From assembly GCA_963751835.1 (NCBI GenBank), contig CAVVWD010000003.1, positions 41,622 to 105,621 of the forward strand: a stretch of 64,000 bases of DNA. The letters run 5' to 3'. Position 1 is the first letter of the stretch. The number at the start of each line of letters is the position of its first letter. A program made the position numbers and the translations under genes. Origin of the DNA: JACVRW01 sp963751835. GTDB lineage: Bacteria > Actinomycetota > Thermoleophilia > Solirubrobacterales > Thermoleophilaceae. Below the pieces are notes generated by a model. It was not told the origin of the DNA, ran no database searches, and saw only the letters and a list, made by a program, of their open reading frames with translations. Shown piece after piece: positions 15,945 to 24,387 of this stretch.

Positions 15945-16741
15945 GCGGGCGCGAACACTATGACGGGCTGCAGCTCACCATCGCGCGGCTCGGCGACCGC
16001 GAGCAGCTCGCCGTCGTGCACGAGCCGCACGTGCGGCTCGGCCGCGCCGGTGGCCGCCACCCGGCGCCCGTGGCGGACCGCGGCCGCCTCGTCGGCCGAC
16101 AAGAGCCGCTCGGGCAGGAACCCGAGGGCCTCGGCGGGCGGAATGAGGCGCTCGCCGGCGTCCTCGAGCACGAAGGGCCCGATCGCCGTGCGCTCGAGCT
16201 CGTCGCAGTACGCATCCCCGAGGTCGGCGATCAGCGCGCGCACGTAGGTCCCCGAGGAGCACTCGATCTCGAATGCCGCGCGCTCGCCCTCGTGCCAGAG
16301 GAGCTCCGCGCGGTGGACGTGGACGCGCCGCGGCTCGAGCTCGACCTGCTCGCCCTCGCGCGCCAGCTCGTACGCCCGCCTCCCTTCCACGCGCACCGCC
16401 GAGTACGCGGGCGGGCGCTGGAGCTGCTCTCCGACGGGGATCGCGAGCCGCTCCGGCATCCGGCCCGTCTGAGTGAGGCGGCCGTCGCGGTCGCCCGTGT
16501 CGGAGACCCAGCCGAGCCGTGCGACGGCGCGGTAGGTCTTCGGCAGCGCCATCAGCAGGCGCTGCGCCCGCGTCGCCCTTCCCACGAGCACCAGCAGCAG
16601 TCCCGTCGCGAACGGGTCGAGCGTGCCGGCGTGCCCGACCTTCGTGCCGCGCGGCAGCGAGCGCCGGACGGACGCCACCACGTCGTGCGAGGTCATCCCC
16701 GCCTGCTTGGCGTGGAGGAGGACCCCGTCGGCCGCCGCCAC
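15941..16741 (-). CDS. truB: tRNA pseudouridine-55 synthase
   Basis: A 266-residue pseudouridine synthase acting on U55 of the T-loop of tRNAs. GVLLHAKQAGMTSHDVV opens the domain, GHAGTLDPFATGLLLV contains the catalytic Asp, and SSGTYVRALIADLG is the second family motif; the C-terminus is PUA-like. The GTG start at 16741 shares one base with the nrnA stop (TAGTG). A much longer open frame upstream is a shadow of nrnA. Confidence 0.96.
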   Translation of the reverse strand: MAAADGVLLHAKQAGMTSHDVVASVRRSLPRGTKVGHAGTLDPFATGLLLVLVGRATRAQRLLMALPKTYRAVARLGWVSDTGDRDGRLTQTGRMPERLAIPVGEQLQRPPAYSAVRVEGRRAYELAREGEQVELEPRRVHVHRAELLWHEGERAAFEIECSSGTYVRALIADLGDAYCDELERTAIGPFVLEDAGERLIPPAEALGFLPERLLSADEAAAVRHGRRVAATGAAEPHVRLVHDGELLAVAEPRDGELQPVIVFAPA

Positions 16742-17733
16742 TAGCCGTGGAGCTGCCGGCGGACCTGAGCGCGGAGCCGCTCGACGAGCTCCGCGTACGG
16801 AACGGGGGTCGAGAAGCCGGCCGCCTGCGGATGCCCGCCGCCGCCGAACTCGCGCGCCACCTTCGACACGTCGACGCTGCCGTCCGTGGCCCGCAGGCTC
16901 ACCTTGCGCATGCCCTCTCGGTCCTCTGACAGGAGCTCGCGCACCAGCACCGCCACGCGCGTCCCCTCGACGGCGCGCATGTGGTCGACGATGCCCTCGG
17001 AGTCCGTTTCGAGCGCGCCGGTCTCCTCGTAGTCGCGTTTGACGAGGTGCGCGATCGTGATGGCGCCTTCGTCGTGACGCTCGACGCTCGCGAGCGCGCG
17101 CTGCAGGAGCTGCAGGCGCCGGAATGGAAGGTCCTCCCACAGGCGCCGGTACACCTGGTGCGGCTGCACGCCCGCCTCGATCAGCTCGGCAGCCATCCGA
17201 TGCGCGTCGGCCGAGGTGTTCTCGTACATGAAGCGCCCGGTGTCGGTGACGAGGCCTACGTAGAGGGCGTCGGCGATCCCGGGCGTGATCTCCACGTCGA
17301 GCTCCTTCGAGAGCCGCCAAACGATCTCGGCGGTGCAGGACGCGATCGGGCAGACGAGGTTCACGGTCCCGAAGCGGGTGTTGTCGTGGTGGTGGTCGAT
17401 GTTGAGGATGTGGAGCCCGTCCTCCTGCAGGAAGTCGACCGGCATGCGGTCGATGTTCCCGCAATCGAGGAAGACGATCGTTCGCTCAGACACGTCCGCC
17501 GGCGGTGCGCCCACCAGCCCCTCGAACGAGAAGCCGCGGTACTCCCAGGGCAGCGGGAACTCGTCGGGCGACATGAACATCAGCGAGTCCTTGCCGAGCT
17601 GCTCGAGCATGCGGTGCATCGCGAGCAGCGACCCGAGGGCGTCGCCGTCGGGGTTCTCGTGGGTGGTCAGCAGGAGCTTGTCCGCCTGGCGGAGCTCCTG
17701 CAGAACCTGGTCGTGCTCGGTTGCGACAGTCAT
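16741..17733 (-). CDS. nrnA: DHH-family oligoribonuclease / pAp phosphatase
   Basis: A 330-residue NrnA-type enzyme that degrades nano-RNAs and 3'-phosphoadenosine phosphate. The DHH domain has LLLTTHENPDGDALGS, FLDCGNID and NIDHHHDNTRFG; the C-terminal DHHA1 domain ends with EFGGGGHPQAAGF. The start ATG 17733 overlaps the rbfA stop as ATGA. The rbfA-nrnA-truB order is the standard actinobacterial arrangement. Confidence 0.96.
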   Translation of the reverse strand: MTVATEHDQVLQELRQADKLLLTTHENPDGDALGSLLAMHRMLEQLGKDSLMFMSPDEFPLPWEYRGFSFEGLVGAPPADVSERTIVFLDCGNIDRMPVDFLQEDGLHILNIDHHHDNTRFGTVNLVCPIASCTAEIVWRLSKELDVEITPGIADALYVGLVTDTGRFMYENTSADAHRMAAELIEAGVQPHQVYRRLWEDLPFRRLQLLQRALASVERHDEGAITIAHLVKRDYEETGALETDSEGIVDHMRAVEGTRVAVLVRELLSEDREGMRKVSLRATDGSVDVSKVAREFGGGGHPQAAGFSTPVPYAELVERLRAQVRRQLHG

Positions 17734-18068
17734 CGCTCGTCGTCGTCCAGGAGCTCGGTGATGCGCATTCCCCTGTCTATCGACTCGTCGAAGACGAACT
17801 GAAGCGAGGGCGTCCACTTTAGACGCAGCTCCGTGGCGACCGACTGCTGCAGGACCCCGTGCGCGGAGTCGAGCCCGGCCAGCGTCGCGGCGCGCTCCTG
17901 GTCGCTGCCGAGCACGCTCACGAAGACGCGAGCATGGCGCAGGTCGGGGCTAGTTTCAACGCCGGTCACGGTGACAAATCCTATGCGGGGGTCCCGAAGG
18001 CCTTCGGCGATCCTTGCCGAGACGACCTCACGGACCGCCTCGTTGACCCTGCGCATGCGGTCGGCCAT
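17730..18068 (-). CDS. rbfA: ribosome-binding factor A
   Basis: A 112-residue KH-like protein for 30S maturation near the 16S 5' helix. Conserved MADRMRRVNEAVREVVSA, DPRIGFVTVTGVETSPDL and ARVFVSVLG are present, and the C-terminus keeps LRLKWTPSLQFVFDESIDRG. I chose ATG 18068 over an upstream ATG that adds a non-family lead. It follows the DUF503 gene with a five-base gap. Confidence 0.96.
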   Translation of the reverse strand: MADRMRRVNEAVREVVSARIAEGLRDPRIGFVTVTGVETSPDLRHARVFVSVLGSDQERAATLAGLDSAHGVLQQSVATELRLKWTPSLQFVFDESIDRGMRITELLDDDER

Positions 18069-18073
18069 CCTAG

Positions 18074-18379
18074 CTACCGCTCCAGGAGATCCCGCGCGGA
18101 CACCACATGGCATTCCACAGCGGCGCTCTCGGGAAACATCGAATCCACGAAACGCGCCACCCCCGCGCCGCGCTCGCGCACCGTCCCGGCGTCGCGCCCC
18201 ACGAGCGCCGCGGTCAGGGTCGCCCGCTGCCAGAGCTCGTGGTGGTCGGTCTCGGCCACCGAGGCGCCAAAACGGCGCTGAAGCTGGGCCTTCAGCGAAC
18301 TCAATTCCTTGCGCTTGCCCTTCAGGCTGCCGTTGTCGGGAAAGTGCAGGGAGATCTCGATCAGGCAGACGAAGCTCAA
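18074..18379 (-). CDS. DUF503 family protein (YlxP-like)
   Basis: A 101-residue small protein between infB and rbfA, the position of ylxP in Gram-positive bacteria. Family motifs: CLIEISLHFPDNGSLKGKR, SVAETDHHELWQRATL and RFVDSMFPE. It starts at TTG overlapping the infB stop as TTGA (18376-18379). YlxP-type proteins are thought to assist small-subunit assembly, but the function is not settled. Confidence 0.93.
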   Translation of the reverse strand: MSFVCLIEISLHFPDNGSLKGKRKELSSLKAQLQRRFGASVAETDHHELWQRATLTAALVGRDAGTVRERGAGVARFVDSMFPESAAVECHVVSARDLLER

Positions 18380-21042
18380 GAAAGCGTCTGCTCGACGCGC
18401 TTCGTCTCGTAGACCTCGATCACGTCCCCCTCCTTCGGGTCGGGGTAGTTCTCGAGGACTATGCCGCACTCCATGCCGACCGTGACCTCACGGACGTCGT
18501 CCTTGAAGCGCCGCAATGAGCCGATGCGGCCGTCGTACACCACCGTCCCGTCGCGGACGAGCCGGCAGCGACCGCCACGCCGGACCGTCCCCTCGACGAC
18601 GTAGCAGCCGGCGATCGTGCCGACGCGCGAGGCCTTGAACGTGGCCCGCACCTCCACGGTCGCCACCTGTTCCTCGACCTCGACGGCCTCCAGCAGGCCC
18701 TCCATCGCGTTCCGCAGATCCTCGACGATCTTGTAGATGACCGAGTAGGTGCGGATCTCGACGCCCTCCTGATCGGCGACCTGCGCGGCGTTGCCGACCG
18801 GGCGCACGTTGAAGCCGATGATCACGCCGTCTGAAGCGGAGGCGAGCATGACGTCGGACTCCGCGATGCCTCCGACGCCCTCGCGGATGATGTTGACCTG
18901 CACCATGTCCTGCGGGAGCCGGGCGATCTCGTCCGCGAGCGCCTCCAGGGAGCCCGCCACGTCCGCCTTGAGCACCAGGTTGAGCTCCTTCTCGCCGCGC
19001 TCTGCACGGGCGAGGACATCCTCGAGCGAGACGCGGCGGCGGGCCTGGCGCGCCAGCGCCTCCTGCTTCATGCGGATCGCGCGCTCGTTCGCGACGCGCT
19101 TGGCCTCGCGGTCGTTCTCGACCACGTGGAAGTGCTCGCCCGCGTCCGGGACGCCGTCGAAACCGAGGATCTCGACCGGCATGCCGGGCGTGGCCTCCTC
19201 GACGCGCTGGCCGCGGAAGTCCTGCATCGCCCGGACGCGCCCCCAGGTCTCGCCCGCGACCACGGAGTCGCCGACCTTCATGCGGCCGCGGTGGATCAGC
19301 AGCGTGACCACCGGGCCGCGTCCGGGATCGAGCCGCGACTCGATCACGAAGCCCGACGCCTCGGTGTCCGGGTTGGCCTTGAGCTCCTGGATCTCGGCCA
19401 GTGTGACGAGCGTCTCGAGCAGGTCCTCGAGGTTCTGATGGGTCTTCGCGGACACGTCAACAAACTCCGTGTCCCCGCCCCAGTCCGCCGGCGTAAGCCC
19501 CTGCTGGGCGAGCTCACCGCGCACCCGGTTGGGGTCGGCGCCGTCCTTGTCGATCTTGTTGACCGCCACCATCACTGGCACGCCGGCAGCCTTCGCGTGG
19601 TCGATCGCCTCGACCGTCTGGGGCATCACCCCGTCGTCCGCAGCAACGACGATCACGGCGATGTCGGTGACCTTTGCGCCGCGGGCGCGCATCGCCGTGA
19701 ATGCCTCGTGGCCGGGGGTGTCGAGGAACGTGATCGTGTGGTCGTCGTGGTGGACCTGGTAGGCGCCGATGTGCTGTGTGATGCCGCCGGCCTCTCCCGC
19801 GGCCACCTCCGTCTCGCGGATCGCGTCCAGCAGCGAGGTCTTGCCGTGGTCGACGTGACCCATGATCGTGATCACCGGCGGACGCTCGATCAGGTCGTCG
19901 GCGCTGTCCTCGTACTCCGGCTCCGGCTCGACCTCCTCGGCCGCCGACACGATCTCGACCCGCTTGTCGAAGGCATCCCCGAGCACCTCGATGGCCTCGT
20001 CGGAGAGCGTCTGCGTGAGCGTGGCCATCTCGCCGAGCTCCATCAACTTCTTGATCACCTCGGGGGCCGTCAGCTGCAGCGACTCGGCGACCTCCTTGAC
20101 CGTCGAGCCCGAGCGGACCTGGACCGCAGGCGCCTCCTGCTGCTCGGCCTCGAGCTTCGCCTGCGCCTCGGCCTCGAGATCCGGCTCGACCCACTGGGGA
20201 CGGCGCCGGCGCCCGCGCCCGCGCCGAGGGGGCTGCGACTGCTGCGGCGGCCCGGGACGGTCGCGCCGCGACGCCTGCGAATCGATGACGACACGGCGGC
20301 GGCGTCCTCCGGCGCCAGCGGCGCCTCCGCCCTCGCCGGCTCGCCCGCCGCGCGTCGGACGGCCACCGCGGCCGCCCTGGGCCCCGCGGCCGCCGTCGGC
20401 CTCCGGGGCGGGACCGGCACCCGGCCCGGGACCTCCCGGACCGCGGCCGCCGCCTGGACCGCGGCCGCCCTGCGGCCCGCCCGGCCCGCGACCGCCGCCG
20501 GGTCCGCGGCCGCCGGAGCGCTGCTGGCCGCCGCTGCGCGGCCCCGGCTGAGGCGAGCGCTCCTGCGGTGGGGGAGCGTCCTGAAGGATTCGCGGGCCGC
20601 GTCCGGCGGGCCCGGCGCGGCGCACCTCGCCCTCGGGCGCCGGCGGCGGCTGGATCGACGGGCGCTCGGGCGCGCCCGAACGCTGGCCGCCGCCCTTCGG
20701 GGCCTCGCCGCCACGCGGGCGCCGGCGCTCGCCTGCCTGGGGGCGCTGACCGCCGCCCTGCGGGGCCTGGCCGCCGCCGGTGTCCCTCGGCGGCGCCTGC
20801 CCGTCTGGGCCCGGGCGGGCTTCGGCGGCCGGCGCCGACTCGGCCTTCGCGGGCGCGTCCGGGGTCGCCGGCTGGGGCGCCGCAGCCTGGGCGCCGTTGC
20901 CGAAGGCGCGAGCGGCGTCGGTTTCCTCGACGCTCGACGAGTGGGACTTCACCCCCAGGCCGGCCTCCTGCAGGATGGCCACTGCCTCCTTCGAGGTGAT
21001 CCCTCTCTCCTTCGCTATTTCGTGGACGCGCTTCTTTGCCAT
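18376..21042 (-). CDS. infB: translation initiation factor IF-2
   Basis: An 888-residue GTPase that places initiator tRNA on the 30S subunit. An N-terminal IF2_N domain (KRVHEIAKERGITSKEAV) is followed by about 220 residues of low-complexity Pro/Gly/Arg/Gln, a second IF2_N (STVKEVAESLQLTAPEVI), then the G domain with GHVDHGKTS, DTPGHEAF and NKID, and domains II-IV to the end. The start ATG lies inside the ylxR 3' end (28-base overlap). The plus-strand open frames here are shadows. Confidence 0.98.
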   Translation of the reverse strand: MAKKRVHEIAKERGITSKEAVAILQEAGLGVKSHSSSVEETDAARAFGNGAQAAAPQPATPDAPAKAESAPAAEARPGPDGQAPPRDTGGGQAPQGGGQRPQAGERRRPRGGEAPKGGGQRSGAPERPSIQPPPAPEGEVRRAGPAGRGPRILQDAPPPQERSPQPGPRSGGQQRSGGRGPGGGRGPGGPQGGRGPGGGRGPGGPGPGAGPAPEADGGRGAQGGRGGRPTRGGRAGEGGGAAGAGGRRRRVVIDSQASRRDRPGPPQQSQPPRRGRGRRRRPQWVEPDLEAEAQAKLEAEQQEAPAVQVRSGSTVKEVAESLQLTAPEVIKKLMELGEMATLTQTLSDEAIEVLGDAFDKRVEIVSAAEEVEPEPEYEDSADDLIERPPVITIMGHVDHGKTSLLDAIRETEVAAGEAGGITQHIGAYQVHHDDHTITFLDTPGHEAFTAMRARGAKVTDIAVIVVAADDGVMPQTVEAIDHAKAAGVPVMVAVNKIDKDGADPNRVRGELAQQGLTPADWGGDTEFVDVSAKTHQNLEDLLETLVTLAEIQELKANPDTEASGFVIESRLDPGRGPVVTLLIHRGRMKVGDSVVAGETWGRVRAMQDFRGQRVEEATPGMPVEILGFDGVPDAGEHFHVVENDREAKRVANERAIRMKQEALARQARRRVSLEDVLARAERGEKELNLVLKADVAGSLEALADEIARLPQDMVQVNIIREGVGGIAESDVMLASASDGVIIGFNVRPVGNAAQVADQEGVEIRTYSVIYKIVEDLRNAMEGLLEAVEVEEQVATVEVRATFKASRVGTIAGCYVVEGTVRRGGRCRLVRDGTVVYDGRIGSLRRFKDDVREVTVGMECGIVLENYPDPKEGDVIEVYETKRVEQTLS

Positions 21043-21284
21043 TCGCGAACTAAGTCTATGGTCTCCGGTTCGACGGTCACGGGCGCCCTCAAGCTGCGAG
21101 CGAGAGGCCGACCACTGGCGAGACTAGCGGCGCACTCGGGGCTCTCACACACGTAGGCCCCGCGGCCCTCCGCCCGCGCGCCGGGGTCCGGGCGAATCTG
21201 TCCATCGTCGCCGCGCACCAGCCGCAGCAGCGCACGCTTCGGGAGCGAGCGCCCGCAGCCGACGCAGCGGCGATGCGGCTCTAC
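21015..21284 (-). CDS. ylxR: YlxR family protein with no canonical start codon
   Basis: A nucleoid/RNase-P-modulator-type YlxR (DUF448) protein of about 89 aa. The diagnostic RRCVGCGRSLPKRALLRLVRG and GRGAYVCESPECAASL are intact. The only ATG/GTG/TTG in this frame (GTG at 21218) falls after the CxxC motif. Reading backwards, the frame stays open into nusA without any canonical start. The best candidate is GTA at 21284-21282, overlapping the nusA stop as GTAG and giving (M)EPHRRCVGC, the length expected for the family. GUA initiation, a sequencing error or a mutated GTG are all possible. Confidence 0.8.
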   Translation of the reverse strand, partial: VEPHRRCVGCGRSLPKRALLRLVRGDDGQIRPDPGARAEGRGAYVCESPECAASLASGRPLARSLRAPVTVEPETIDLVREWQRSASTK

Positions 21285-22951
21285 GACTCCTCGGCTTCCT
21301 CGGCCTCGGCCGGCACCTCGCCGATCTCGACGTCGGCCTCGACCTCGGCGCCCGCTCCATCGAGCGCAATCTCCTCGGCGACCACGCTCTCGGCGGCGGC
21401 CTCCTCGGCGGCGGGCTCTTCGGCCTCGGCCTCCTCGAGGGGCAGCTCGTCTACGGCGGCCTCCTCGATCGGAGCCTCCTCGACGGGGGCCTCTTCTACG
21501 GCGGCCTCCTCGACCAGGGCCTCTTCGACGGGGGCCTCCTCTACGGCGGCCTCATCGACCAGGGCCTCTTCGACGGGGGCCTCCTCTACGGCGGCCTCAT
21601 CGACCAGGGCCTCTTCGACGGGAGCCTCCTCGCCAGCGCCCTCCTCGGCGGGCGCCTCCTCCGGCTCGCCCGCTCCGTTGCCACCCTCCGGTGGCACCAG
21701 ATAGTCCGTGCCCTTCTCCGCGAGCTCCTGGTGTGCGGGCAGGCCGCAGTAGCGGGAGCCGGGCAGGGAGGCGTTCGGGCAGCGCTTGCCGTTCGCGAGG
21801 ATCGCGGCGCAGCGGCCGGAGACCTCCTCCTCCTGGTAGCCCATCTGGGCCTCTTCCTCGGCGAACTCGGTCTCGGAGCGGATGTCCACCCGCCAGCCGG
21901 TCAGGCGCGCCGCCAGCCGGGCGTTGAGCCCGTCCTTCCCGATCGCCAGCGAGAGCTGGTCGTCCGGCACGATCACGGTGGCCTGCTTGGCCTCGTCGTC
22001 CACGAGCACCTCGCGCACGCGCGCCGGCGAGAGTGCCTTCGCGACGAAGCGCGCGGGCTCCTCGTTGAACGGGATGATGTCGATCTTCTCGCCGCGCAGC
22101 TCGGAAACGACCATGCGCACCCGCGAGCCGCGCGGGCCGACGCAGGCCCCGACGGGGTCGACGCCGGAGGCGTGCGAGACCACGGCGATCTTGGAGCGGT
22201 AGCCCGGCTCGCGCGCGACGTTCTGAATCTCCACGAGGCCGTCCGCGATCTCCGGCACCTCGAGCTCGAACAGCGCGCGGATCAGCTCGGGCGAGCGCCG
22301 GGACACGATGATCGAGGGCCCCTTCGCCTGGTTCGAGACGTCGGTGATGATTGCCTTGATGCGCTGGCCGTGGTCGTAGCGCTCGCCGTGCACCTGCTCG
22401 CCGCGCGGCAGCAGCGCCTCGACGCGCTCGCGCAACTGCACGAGCGTGTAGCGCGAGTCGGACTGCTGCACGATTCCGGTGATCAGCTCGCCCAGACGGT
22501 CCTCGTACTCGTGGAATACGTTGTCGCGCTCGGCCTCGCGGATCCGCTGGAGGATCACCTGCTTGGCTGTCTGGGCGGCGATGCGGCCGAAGTCGTCGGG
22601 GGTCACGTCGTGCTCGTCGATCTGGTCGCGGTACTGCATGAGCCGCTCCTGATCGATCTCGGGCGGCTCGGGGTAGACCATCTCGCCCGTCTCCGGGTCG
22701 ACGGTCGGCTCGCCGGCCTCCTCCTCGACCTCGTCGAGCAGCTGCTCCTCGAGGTCGGGCGGCAGGATCAGCTCGTACACGCGGAAGTCGCCGCTCGAGC
22801 GGTCAACCTCGACGCGCGCGTACTTGGCCGCGTCCTGTGTCTTCTTGTAAGCCGAGAGCAGCGCGTCCTCGAGCGCCGCCATCAGGCGGTCGGCCGAGAT
22901 GCCCTTCTCGCGCTCGAGTACACCTACGGCCTCGACGATCTCCTTCGTCAT
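21281..22951 (-). CDS. nusA: transcription termination/antitermination factor NusA, extended
   Basis: A 556-residue NusA. The core has the N-terminal polymerase-binding domain (about 1-130), S1 (about 135-200), KH1 with GACVGPRGSRV and KH2 with SLAIGKDGLNARLAA, ending near residue 365. Beyond it is an unusual extension: a Cys/His cluster with C381, C391, C402 and H407 (GRCAAILANGKRCPN, SRYCGLPAH), then about 125 residues of acidic Glu/Ala/Val repeats. The start overlaps rimP as ATGA. This tail is longer than in most NusA proteins. Confidence 0.97.
   Translation of the reverse strand: MTKEIVEAVGVLEREKGISADRLMAALEDALLSAYKKTQDAAKYARVEVDRSSGDFRVYELILPPDLEEQLLDEVEEEAGEPTVDPETGEMVYPEPPEIDQERLMQYRDQIDEHDVTPDDFGRIAAQTAKQVILQRIREAERDNVFHEYEDRLGELITGIVQQSDSRYTLVQLRERVEALLPRGEQVHGERYDHGQRIKAIITDVSNQAKGPSIIVSRRSPELIRALFELEVPEIADGLVEIQNVAREPGYRSKIAVVSHASGVDPVGACVGPRGSRVRMVVSELRGEKIDIIPFNEEPARFVAKALSPARVREVLVDDEAKQATVIVPDDQLSLAIGKDGLNARLAARLTGWRVDIRSETEFAEEEAQMGYQEEEVSGRCAAILANGKRCPNASLPGSRYCGLPAHQELAEKGTDYLVPPEGGNGAGEPEEAPAEEGAGEEAPVEEALVDEAAVEEAPVEEALVDEAAVEEAPVEEALVEEAAVEEAPVEEAPIEEAAVDELPLEEAEAEEPAAEEAAAESVVAEEIALDGAGAEVEADVEIGEVPAEAEEAEES
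21496..21630 (-). repeat. 45-bp tandem repeat in the nusA 3' end
   Basis: Three near-identical 45-bp units start at 21496, 21541 and 21586. Each encodes a 15-residue acidic unit close to EEAPVEEALVDEAAV, and degenerate copies extend to either side. Such a tract can change copy number by slippage without breaking the frame (45 = 15 codons). Confidence 0.85.
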
Positions 22952-23415
22952 CCCTCCCCCTCAATCTGTGCCGGCGGTGCCGCCGGGCGGGCGGCTTCGG
23001 GCAGCAGGTTGCTCCTGTTGATGTCCGAGTACGGGATCGACACGATCCCTTCGCCGGCCGCCACGGTGACTTCTTCGTCACTGGCGCCGACGAGCTCCCC
23101 GGTGAAGCTCTTGTGGCCGTCCCTCGGCTCGCGCAGCCGCACACGGGCGCGCCGGCCGAGGAAGCGCCGGAAGTGGTCCGGCTTCGTGAGCGGCCGCTGC
23201 GGTCCCGGCGACGAGACCTCGAGCGAGTAGTCGACGAGCAGCTCACGCAGGTGGTGCGTCACGCGCTCGCAGAGCGCGAGCGACACACCGTCCGGATGAT
23301 CGATGAACAGCCGCAGCCGCTCCGCTCCCACCTTCTCGCACGCGAGCAGCTCGACGTCCGGCTCGAGGCCGGACAGGCGCTGCTCGATGTCGTTGGTGAG
23401 GGGATCGGTCTGCAT
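22948..23415 (-). CDS. rimP: ribosome maturation factor RimP
   Basis: A 155-residue 30S-maturation protein. Motifs: LRLFIDHPDGVSLALCERVTHHL, the highly conserved YSLEVSSPGPQRPL, and FTGELVGASDEEV in the C-terminal SH3-like domain. It heads the nusA-infB operon. I chose ATG 23415, which matches the family N-terminus but has no Shine-Dalgarno. The frame stays open upstream through a terminator-like hairpin to a GTG at 23466 preceded by GGAG, so a longer form is possible. Confidence 0.94.
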   Translation of the reverse strand: MQTDPLTNDIEQRLSGLEPDVELLACEKVGAERLRLFIDHPDGVSLALCERVTHHLRELLVDYSLEVSSPGPQRPLTKPDHFRRFLGRRARVRLREPRDGHKSFTGELVGASDEEVTVAAGEGIVSIPYSDINRSNLLPEAARPAAPPAQIEGEG

Positions 23416-23423
23416 GAGATATG

Positions 23424-23451
23424 AAAAAAGGTGGGCTGCGAAGCCCACCTT
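23424..23451 (-). terminator. intrinsic terminator / possible attenuator before rimP
   Basis: On the minus strand a perfect 10-bp stem, AAGGTGGGCT pairing with AGCCCACCTT, has a TCGC loop and runs directly into six T residues. It ends only nine bases before the rimP ATG. It could terminate the truncated sigma gene upstream or attenuate the rimP operon. Confidence 0.8.
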
Positions 23452-23510
23452 CAGGCGCGGCGCCACGGGGCTCCGCGGACGACTGAAAGTCCTAGCGACC
23501 GACGATTATA
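23447..23510 (-). promoter_or_regulatory. candidate rimP operon promoter and antiterminator
   Basis: A perfect TATAAT hexamer lies on the minus strand at 23510-23505, so transcription would begin near 23498, upstream of the terminator hairpin. Within the leader, ACTTTCAG (23490-23483) can pair over eight bases (one G-U) with CTGAAGGT (23454-23447), which contains the 5' arm of the terminator. The two helices are mutually exclusive, the layout of a transcription attenuator. No good -35 hexamer is visible. Confidence 0.45.
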
Positions 23511-24366
23511 GGGGCTCGGCGCGAAGCGTCCGTGGCAGACCGAAGGACCGGAATACCGCCGTGTCGGGGAACCCGGTGATGCCCGCGACATGGTCTCCGC
23601 GCAGCGTCAGGACCATCAGGCCGCAGGCGCGCGCCGGCCCGCCGCGCGGGTCACGCAGGTAACACCCGAACGCCGGCTGGCCGTTCGCGCGCGTCGCCAC
23701 CAGCTTGAAGCGCTCCAGCGCCCCCGCGGCGGCAACGGTCGAGAGGAAACGGCCGATCGCGGCCGGACCGTGGAACTCGAACCGCTCGGGCGGCATCGTG
23801 AGCCTGGCGTCGTGAGTGAGGAGCCCGACGACGGCGTTGACGTCCCCGCCCTCGAACGCCTCGGCGAAGCGGGCGACGAGCTCACGCTCAGCCGCCGACC
23901 CGGGTGCCGGCATCTCCTCGACCGACGCACGCGGGGCGAGCTGCTCCAGCCGGCCGCGGGCGCGCTGCAGCGCACTCGTCACTGACGCCTCGCTCGCCCC
24001 GAGCATCTCGGCCGCCTCCGCCGCCCGGAAGCCGAGCACGTCGCGCAGCACGAGGACCGCACGCTGTCGTGCGGGCAGGTGCTGGAGGGCGGTCACGAAC
24101 GCCAGGCCCACGGCTTCCCGGGTCCCGTAGACGGCGTCCGGACCGGGGGCGTCGTCCGGGAGACCGTCGAGGAGCGCGTCCGGGTAGGGCTCCAGCCAAA
24201 ACGGCTCGCGGAGGGCGCTCGGCTTCGGCATCTCGCCGGGCGGCTCGGGCGGAGGGGCGACCGTGCGCGAGCGCCGCATCATGCCGAGGCACGCGTTCGT
24301 CGCGATCTTGTAGAGCCAGGCGAATGGCCCACACCCCTTGAGATGCCTCGGAGGCCCGAAACTCAT
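23506..24366 (-). pseudogene. N-terminally truncated ECF sigma factor with SnoaL-like C-terminus
   Basis: The fragment matches the SigG/ECF56 type (TIGR02960-like) from mid region 2 onward: FAWLYKIATNACL, then FWLEPYPDALLDG, region 4 LPARQRAVLVLRDVLGF, and a SnoaL-like domain (FAEAFEGGDVNAVVGLLTHDARLTMPP). Family members are about 320 aa; this has at most 286 and lacks roughly the first 45-50 residues, including most of the -10-recognising region 2. The only start is the ATG inside a 24-bp palindrome, preceded by the aldehyde dehydrogenase stop. It is probably a non-functional remnant, though the C-terminal part remains uninterrupted. Confidence 0.75.
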
Positions 24367-24379
24367 CGATGAGTTTCGG
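24356..24379 (-). terminator. 24-bp perfect palindrome after aldehyde dehydrogenase
   Basis: A perfect inverted repeat, CCGAAACTCATC followed by its exact complement, lies nine bases beyond the aldehyde dehydrogenase stop. It would form a hairpin at the transcript end but has no U-tract. It also contains the first possible ATG of the truncated sigma gene and marks the truncation junction. Confidence 0.6.
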
Positions 24380-24387
24380 CGCGCGGC

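Noticed and set aside
19126..21156. A 676-codon plus-strand open frame
   Set aside because: Antisense of infB; composition is the mirror of the IF-2 low-complexity region.
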